From NCBI GenBank assembly GCA_964528095.1, contig CAZGSG010000212.1, positions 1 to 10,236 of the forward strand: DNA of 10,236 nt. Reading direction: 5' to 3'. This document shows, piece after piece, positions 7,332 to 10,236 of this stretch. Source of the DNA: CAZGSG01 sp964528095 (GTDB lineage Bacteria; Bacteroidota; Bacteroidia; Chitinophagales; Chitinophagaceae). Both the position numbers and the translations under genes were made by a program. Position 1 is the first letter of the stretch; every line of letters begins with the position of its first letter. Below the pieces are notes generated by a model. It did no database searches, was not told the DNA's origin, and saw only the letters and a program-made list of their open reading frames with translations.

Positions 7332-7970
7332 ATGAACCGGAATTCATTTTTATACAACGACTGGAGAGCGGATGATGGAGAAGAAAATGAAGAAAAAGAA
7401 GAGGCTCCCAAATCAGACCTGATGATGTTCAGCAAAAAGCTGGAAAAATATTTCTTTGAAAGCCGCAGTGTTTATCTATGGGGTGTGGTAGAAGATAAAA
7501 GCGCCCGTGACGTGGTTTCTAAATTGTTACTGCTGGATGCTGATAGTCCAGGCAAGGAAATAAAATTCTATATCAATAGCCCAGGTGGTGTAGTAACAAG
7601 CGGTATGGTGATCTATGACACCATGCAAATGATCAAAAGCCCGGTCAGCACGATCTGTATGGGACTTGCCGCGTCAATGGGTAGCATTCTGCTTAGCGGT
7701 GGTGAAAAAGGAAAAAGATTTATCTACCCGAGTGGTGAAGTAATGATCCACCAACCTTCTTTAGGTGGCTATATCCGCGGCGTAAGCACGGACCTGGAGA
7801 TACAGGCAAAGCAAACAAAGCGGGTAAAGGACCTGGGTGCCAGGATCCTGGCTGAAAATTGTGGCAAAACGACCGAACAGATCTTAAAAGATTTTGATCG
7901 CGACTATTGGATGGATGCAAAGGAAGCTGTCAGCTATGGCATCGTTGACAAGGTGATAGACAAGCTTTAA
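7332..7970 (+). CDS. ClpP paralogue (second copy) with acidic N-terminal tail
   Basis: This 212-residue ClpP-family serine peptidase has a complete triad: S115 in GLAASMG (111-117), H140 in MIHQPSLGG, and D191 in DFDRDYW (187-193). Shared blocks with its neighbour are INSPGG, YDTMQ, STIC-G-AASMG and DFDRD-WM-A-EA. The differences spread along the chain point to an old duplication. Distinctive points are an acidic N-terminus (DDGEENEEKEE, 14-24) where ClpP normally has its axial-loop segment, and two extra residues between His and Asp (51 rather than 49). I chose the ATG at 7332 because it follows an A-rich tract; the frame extends up to 7248 but that part has no family character. It may form a separate ring or mix with the first ClpP. 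This cannot be told from sequence. Confidence 0.93.
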   Translation: MNRNSFLYNDWRADDGEENEEKEEAPKSDLMMFSKKLEKYFFESRSVYLWGVVEDKSARDVVSKLLLLDADSPGKEIKFYINSPGGVVTSGMVIYDTMQMIKSPVSTICMGLAASMGSILLSGGEKGKRFIYPSGEVMIHQPSLGGYIRGVSTDLEIQAKQTKRVKDLGARILAENCGKTTEQILKDFDRDYWMDAKEAVSYGIVDKVIDKL

Positions 7971-8005
7971 TTAATTGATTATAAGCTAATTAATAGCTAA
8001 GCATT

Positions 8006-8037
8006 AAAAAAACCGCCCTTTGTCGGGAGGTTTTTTT
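8006..8037 (+). terminator. Terminator between clpP2 and clpX
   Basis: AAAAAAACC-G-CCC (8006-8018) pairs with GGG-A-GGTTTTTTT (8025-8037) around loop TTTGTC, with one G/A mismatch. A-tract and T-tract flank the stem on either side, so it could act in both directions. It sits 35 bases after the clpP2 stop and 39 before clpX. Just upstream, AGCTA/TAGCT around ATTAA makes a smaller dyad. I found no clear promoter in the 39 bases before clpX, so partial readthrough is possible. Confidence 0.8.
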
Positions 8038-8076
8038 ATTTTTACAAACTCAGATTAGTATTCCTACTTTATAAAA

Positions 8077-9324
8077 ATGGCAAAAAACCTTTTACATTGT
8101 TCATTTTGTGGTCGCAGTCGGGATGAGGTTAAAATCCTTATTGCCGGACAGGAAGGCCATATTTGTGAAAACTGTGTTGAACACGCGCGTGAGATCATTG
8201 ACCAGGAGTTGATGGTAAAAGACGATAAAGCACCTTCTGCTTTTAAACTCAGCATTAAGAAACCAATAGAAGTAAAGAAGTTCCTGGACGAGTATGTTAT
8301 TGGCCAGGACGAGGCGAAAAAGGTATTGGCGGTTGCTGTGTATAATCACTATAAGAGATTACAACAGAAATCCGGCGATGCGGTATCACCGGCCGGAGAT
8401 GTAGAGATTGAAAAAAGTAATATTGTCATGGTGGGCGAAACAGGTACTGGTAAAACATTACTGGCCAAAAGCGTAGCCCGCATGCTGAATGTTCCTTTTG
8501 CGATAGTGGATGCCACCGTATTTACCGAAGCTGGTTATGTAGGAGAGGATGTAGAGAGCATTCTTACCCGTTTATTACAGGTTTGTAACTACGATGTAGC
8601 GGCAGCAGAGCGCGGAATCGTATACATTGATGAAATTGATAAGATTGCCCGTAAAGGCGATAATCCTTCCATCACCAGGGATGTAAGTGGCGAAGGCGTG
8701 CAACAGGGAATGTTGAAATTGCTTGAAGGGACGGATGTACTGGTTCCACCGCAAGGCGGACGCAAACACCCGGAACAAAAGCTTATCAAGATCAATACAC
8801 AGAATATTCTTTTCATCTGCGGCGGCGCATTCGATGGTATTGACAAGATCATCGCCCGCAGGGTGCATACCAATACGATTGGTTTTAATGTAGACAAAGA
8901 GCAACAGGAAAATATGAAAAAGAACCTGCTGCGTTATATTAATGCACAGGATTTGAAATCGTTTGGCCTGATCCCTGAACTACTGGGACGTTTGCCGGTT
9001 GTTACGCACCTGGAACCGCTGGATGCGGATACATTGCGCGCAATTCTTACCAAACCAAAAAACGCGTTGGTAAAACAGTACAAGAAATTATTCGCTCTGG
9101 AAGATATAGAACTGACCATCGAAGAAGATGTATTGAATTTCATGGTGCAGAAAGCTATGGAATACAAACTCGGCGCGAGAGGCCTGAGAAGTATCTGTGA
9201 AGGAATTCTTACCGACGCGATGTTTGAATTACCTTCTTCTTCCGAAAAAACCTTTAATCTTGACCTGGCATACGCCCAACGGAAATTCGATAAAAGCACG
9301 TTAAGCTTATTAAAAGTAGCCTGA
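8077..9324 (+). CDS. clpX: ATP-dependent Clp protease ATP-binding subunit ClpX
   Basis: This 415-residue AAA+ unfoldase is a cytoplasmic hexamer that recognises tagged proteins, unfolds them and threads them into ClpP. The N-terminal zinc-binding domain has C8, C11, C30 and C33. Walker A is GETGTGKT (120-127), with Glu where E. coli has Pro; Walker B is IVYIDE (181-186). Pore loop 1 is GYVGED (153-158) and the RKH loop is 229-231. The ClpP-docking loop IGF is at 268-270. The arginine finger is R305 in ELLGRLP, and sensor 2 is R368 in GARGLR. All motifs lie close to their E. coli positions, so the protein is complete and probably active. The intact IGF loop means it can dock on a ClpP ring, most simply that of the adjacent genes. 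The ATG at 8077 places the zinc finger as usual. Confidence 0.98.
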   Translation: MAKNLLHCSFCGRSRDEVKILIAGQEGHICENCVEHAREIIDQELMVKDDKAPSAFKLSIKKPIEVKKFLDEYVIGQDEAKKVLAVAVYNHYKRLQQKSGDAVSPAGDVEIEKSNIVMVGETGTGKTLLAKSVARMLNVPFAIVDATVFTEAGYVGEDVESILTRLLQVCNYDVAAAERGIVYIDEIDKIARKGDNPSITRDVSGEGVQQGMLKLLEGTDVLVPPQGGRKHPEQKLIKINTQNILFICGGAFDGIDKIIARRVHTNTIGFNVDKEQQENMKKNLLRYINAQDLKSFGLIPELLGRLPVVTHLEPLDADTLRAILTKPKNALVKQYKKLFALEDIELTIEEDVLNFMVQKAMEYKLGARGLRSICEGILTDAMFELPSSSEKTFNLDLAYAQRKFDKSTLSLLKVA

Positions 9325-9355
9325 ACAGAAACAGGAACTTAAAATATAAATGATC

Positions 9356-9389
9356 AAAAACGCCCCGAACTTATCCGGGGCGTTTTTTT
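9356..9389 (+). terminator. Strong rho-independent terminator after clpX
   Basis: AAAAACGCCCCG (9356-9367) and CGGGGCGTTTTT (9376-9387) form a 12-bp stem with loop AACTTATC, with T residues continuing to 9389. It lies 31 bases after the clpX stop. Confidence 0.95.
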
Positions 9390-9437
9390 ATATCCTTATC
9401 TTTATCACAAGATTATTCAAACATAAAAAACAACCTT

Positions 9438-9578
9438 ATGCAGGATCTGATCGATAAATTAAAAGCAGAAGCAGGCCTTACCGATGAGCAGGCAAAAAAA
9501 GCGATTGAAGCTATCAAGAGTTATGTTGTAGAAAAATTCCCTATGCTGGAAGGAGCTGTGGGCAATCTCTTTGGATAA
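9438..9578 (+). CDS. Small helical protein of 46 residues, function unknown
   Basis: The frame runs from ATG 9438 to TAA 9576-9578. The sequence begins MQDLIDKLKAEAGLTDEQAK and ends in GAVGNLFG. Residues 2-12 and 15-33 look like two amphipathic helices separated by GLT, rich in K, E, A and I. Codon use is like the neighbouring genes, and the ATG follows an A-rich leader (ATAAAAAACAACCTT). From memory, short proteins beginning with a similar LTxEQAxKAIExIK helix are common as unnamed genes in Bacteroidota, but I could not check this. There is no signal peptide or membrane segment, so it is likely cytoplasmic. It starts 49 bases after the clpX terminator and therefore needs its own promoter; TATCTTTA at 9397-9404 is a weak candidate for its downstream box. 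It could also be the remnant of a longer protein. Confidence 0.7.
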   Translation: MQDLIDKLKAEAGLTDEQAKKAIEAIKSYVVEKFPMLEGAVGNLFG

Positions 9579-9583
9579 ACCGG

Positions 9584-9709
9584 TTACCGGATCACCTTAC
9601 ATTTTTTTCCTCTTGGGTTATTGGCCGCCTCATAGGGGCTGATGCCGCGTCCGCATGATTCAAATATTATTATCAGGATAAGGATCCAAAACAATTTAGT
9701 TCGCTTCAT
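9584..9709 (-). CDS. Small lipoprotein of 41 residues
   Basis: On the minus strand ATG (9709-9707) opens a 41-codon frame ending at TAA (9586-9584). MKRTK is followed by a hydrophobic run (LFWILILIIIF, 6-16) and a lipobox-like FESC with the modifiable Cys at 19, that is, a signal peptidase II pattern. The mature peptide is only about 23 residues: CGRGISPYEAANNPRG, then KKCKVIR. A second Cys lies at 37, and the C-terminal end is very basic. It lacks the acidic residues after Cys that mark surface-exported Bacteroidota lipoproteins, so a periplasm-facing membrane anchor is likely. From memory, tiny lipoproteins with a similar ISPYEAAN core recur in this phylum; this is unverified. It converges on the 46-residue gene with stop codons five bases apart. 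No clear promoter was seen. Confidence 0.7.
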   Translation of the reverse strand: MKRTKLFWILILIIIFESCGRGISPYEAANNPRGKKCKVIR

Positions 9710-9872
9710 AGTAATTAGATTATTGGCTGCAAAATAGCGGCTTTGCGGGCAATTTGAAACAGGTAATACCCGCTGAAATCTGCTAGCCGATAGAGGTATA
9801 TCTCCTTTACATACTTATAGAAAATATACTTAGCATTTTTTTGGCATGGCATTTACCTTAGCTGTAACGCCA
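9710..9872. other. Gene-free stretch upstream of the small lipoprotein
   Basis: Both strands are closed by frequent stops here and I see no RNA gene. It must carry the promoter of the minus-strand lipoprotein, but no good TTTG/TAnnTTTG pair is evident. CCTTAGCT at 9856-9863 is an outlying copy of the word that recurs in the adjacent inverted-repeat element. Confidence 0.5.
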
Positions 9873-9922
9873 TTTTCACGCGGTGAAACCCTCCTTAGCT
9901 CTTCACTGCAAATAGTATGAAG

Positions 9923-9957
9923 AATGAGCAAATAGAATAAGTCTTCCTTTGCTCATT
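9923..9957. repeat. Hairpin nested in the left arm
   Basis: AATGAGCAAA (9923-9932) and TTTGCTCATT (9948-9957) are a perfect 10-bp inverted repeat with a 15-base loop. It lies inside the left arm of the larger element, so it can fold locally or give way to arm-to-arm pairing. Confidence 0.65.
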
Positions 9958-10198
9958 TTCTCTGTTAGCTCTGTGCGAAACCACACCCCCAAACCTTGAG
10001 TTATAAAAATGAGAGCCAGTTCAGTTATTGCATCGTTGTAATGAGTTTATAAGTTTTAAATACTTTCACTCAACATATTCGCCTAGGTTACTTTAAAATA
10101 AAGGAAGGGATTTCACACAGAGCTAAGGAGTAAATGAGCTAAGGCGGACTTGAGCTATTTGCATACGCTTTATTATGAGACGAAACGAGCTAAGGAGA

Positions 10199-10217
10199 TT
10201 TTTCACTGCGTGAAAAA
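10199..10217. repeat. Tight hairpin at the outer end of the right arm
   Basis: TTTTTCAC (10199-10206) and GTGAAAAA (10210-10217) form a perfect 8-bp stem with loop TGC. The outer end of the left arm has the matching shorter hairpin, TTTCAC/GTGAAA with loop GCG (9874-9888). Paired terminal hairpins mark the two boundaries of the element. The last 19 bases of the window (10218-10236) show nothing I can identify. Confidence 0.65.
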
Positions 10218-10236
10218 GAAGTCGTTGATCAGGGTG

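Larger units (their letters stand above)
9873..10217. repeat. Large imperfect inverted-repeat element with 108-base arms
   Basis: The left arm (9873-9980) and the right arm (10111-10217) are imperfect reverse complements around a 130-base spacer (9981-10110). Outer ends match best: TTTTCACGC-GTGAAA then CTCCTTAGCTC on the left strand, mirrored by GAGCTAAGGAG then TTTTTCAC-GCGTGAAAAA on the right. Inner ends also match: GCTCATTT-CTC followed by TTAGCTCTGTG-GAAA, mirrored at 10111-10140. The middle of the arms has diverged. No open frame of note exists inside, so it codes for no transposase. It could be a non-autonomous mobile element, an intergenic repeat family or a structured RNA. The function is unknown. 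Confidence 0.75.

Noticed and set aside
9580..9590. CCGGTTACCGG dyad between the two convergent small genes as a shared terminator
   Set aside because: The possible stem is only 4 bp with a 3-base loop and no adjoining T-run, too weak to call.
9795..9807. AAGGAGATATACC on the minus strand, identical to a common expression-vector ribosome-binding site
   Set aside because: No start codon follows at a usable distance and the flanks are not vector-like; a 13-base coincidence is the simpler reading.
9873..10217. CRISPR array as an explanation for the repeated words
   Set aside because: The copies lie in both orientations with irregular spacing and no uniform repeat-spacer length, and no cas gene is present.

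Overview
The window looks like a chromosomal segment from a member of the Bacteroidota, most likely near the Chitinophagaceae (my inference). The reasons are a SprB-repeat surface protein, upstream elements of the TTTG-N19-TAnnTTTG kind typical of this phylum, A-rich leaders without Shine-Dalgarno sequences, a tRNA gene without an encoded CCA end, and the style of the housekeeping proteins. I could not run database searches, so family calls rest on motifs read directly.

Layout from left to right. Positions 1-2108 (minus strand) hold the first 702 codons of a large secreted protein. It has a signal peptide, a globular N-terminal region and at least five SprB-type repeats, and it stays open through the left edge. 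Upstream on the same strand is a full-length bifunctional (p)ppGpp synthetase/hydrolase (2319-4565). It is divergent from a tRNA-Leu(UAG) gene (4708-4789), and the two candidate promoters appear to overlap. A short AT-rich segment with interleaved inverted repeats leads to trigger factor (tig, 4915-6318).

A strong terminator ends tig. A well-spaced Bacteroidota promoter then drives clpP (6536-7231), followed by a second, divergent clpP paralogue (7332-7970), a terminator, and clpX (8077-9324) with its own strong terminator. Together these form a protein-quality-control block: trigger factor meets nascent chains on the ribosome, and ClpX unfolds substrates and feeds them to the ClpP peptidase. 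The unusual point is the second, catalytically intact ClpP with an acidic N-terminal tail.

The right end holds two small convergent genes. One encodes a 46-residue helical protein (9438-9578) and the other a 41-residue lipoprotein (9584-9709, minus strand). The final roughly 525 bases have no convincing gene. Most of that stretch is a large imperfect inverted-repeat element (9873-10217) with arms of about 108 bases, repeated AGCTAAGG words and small nested hairpins. This element and the twin-ClpP arrangement are the two things most worth following up.
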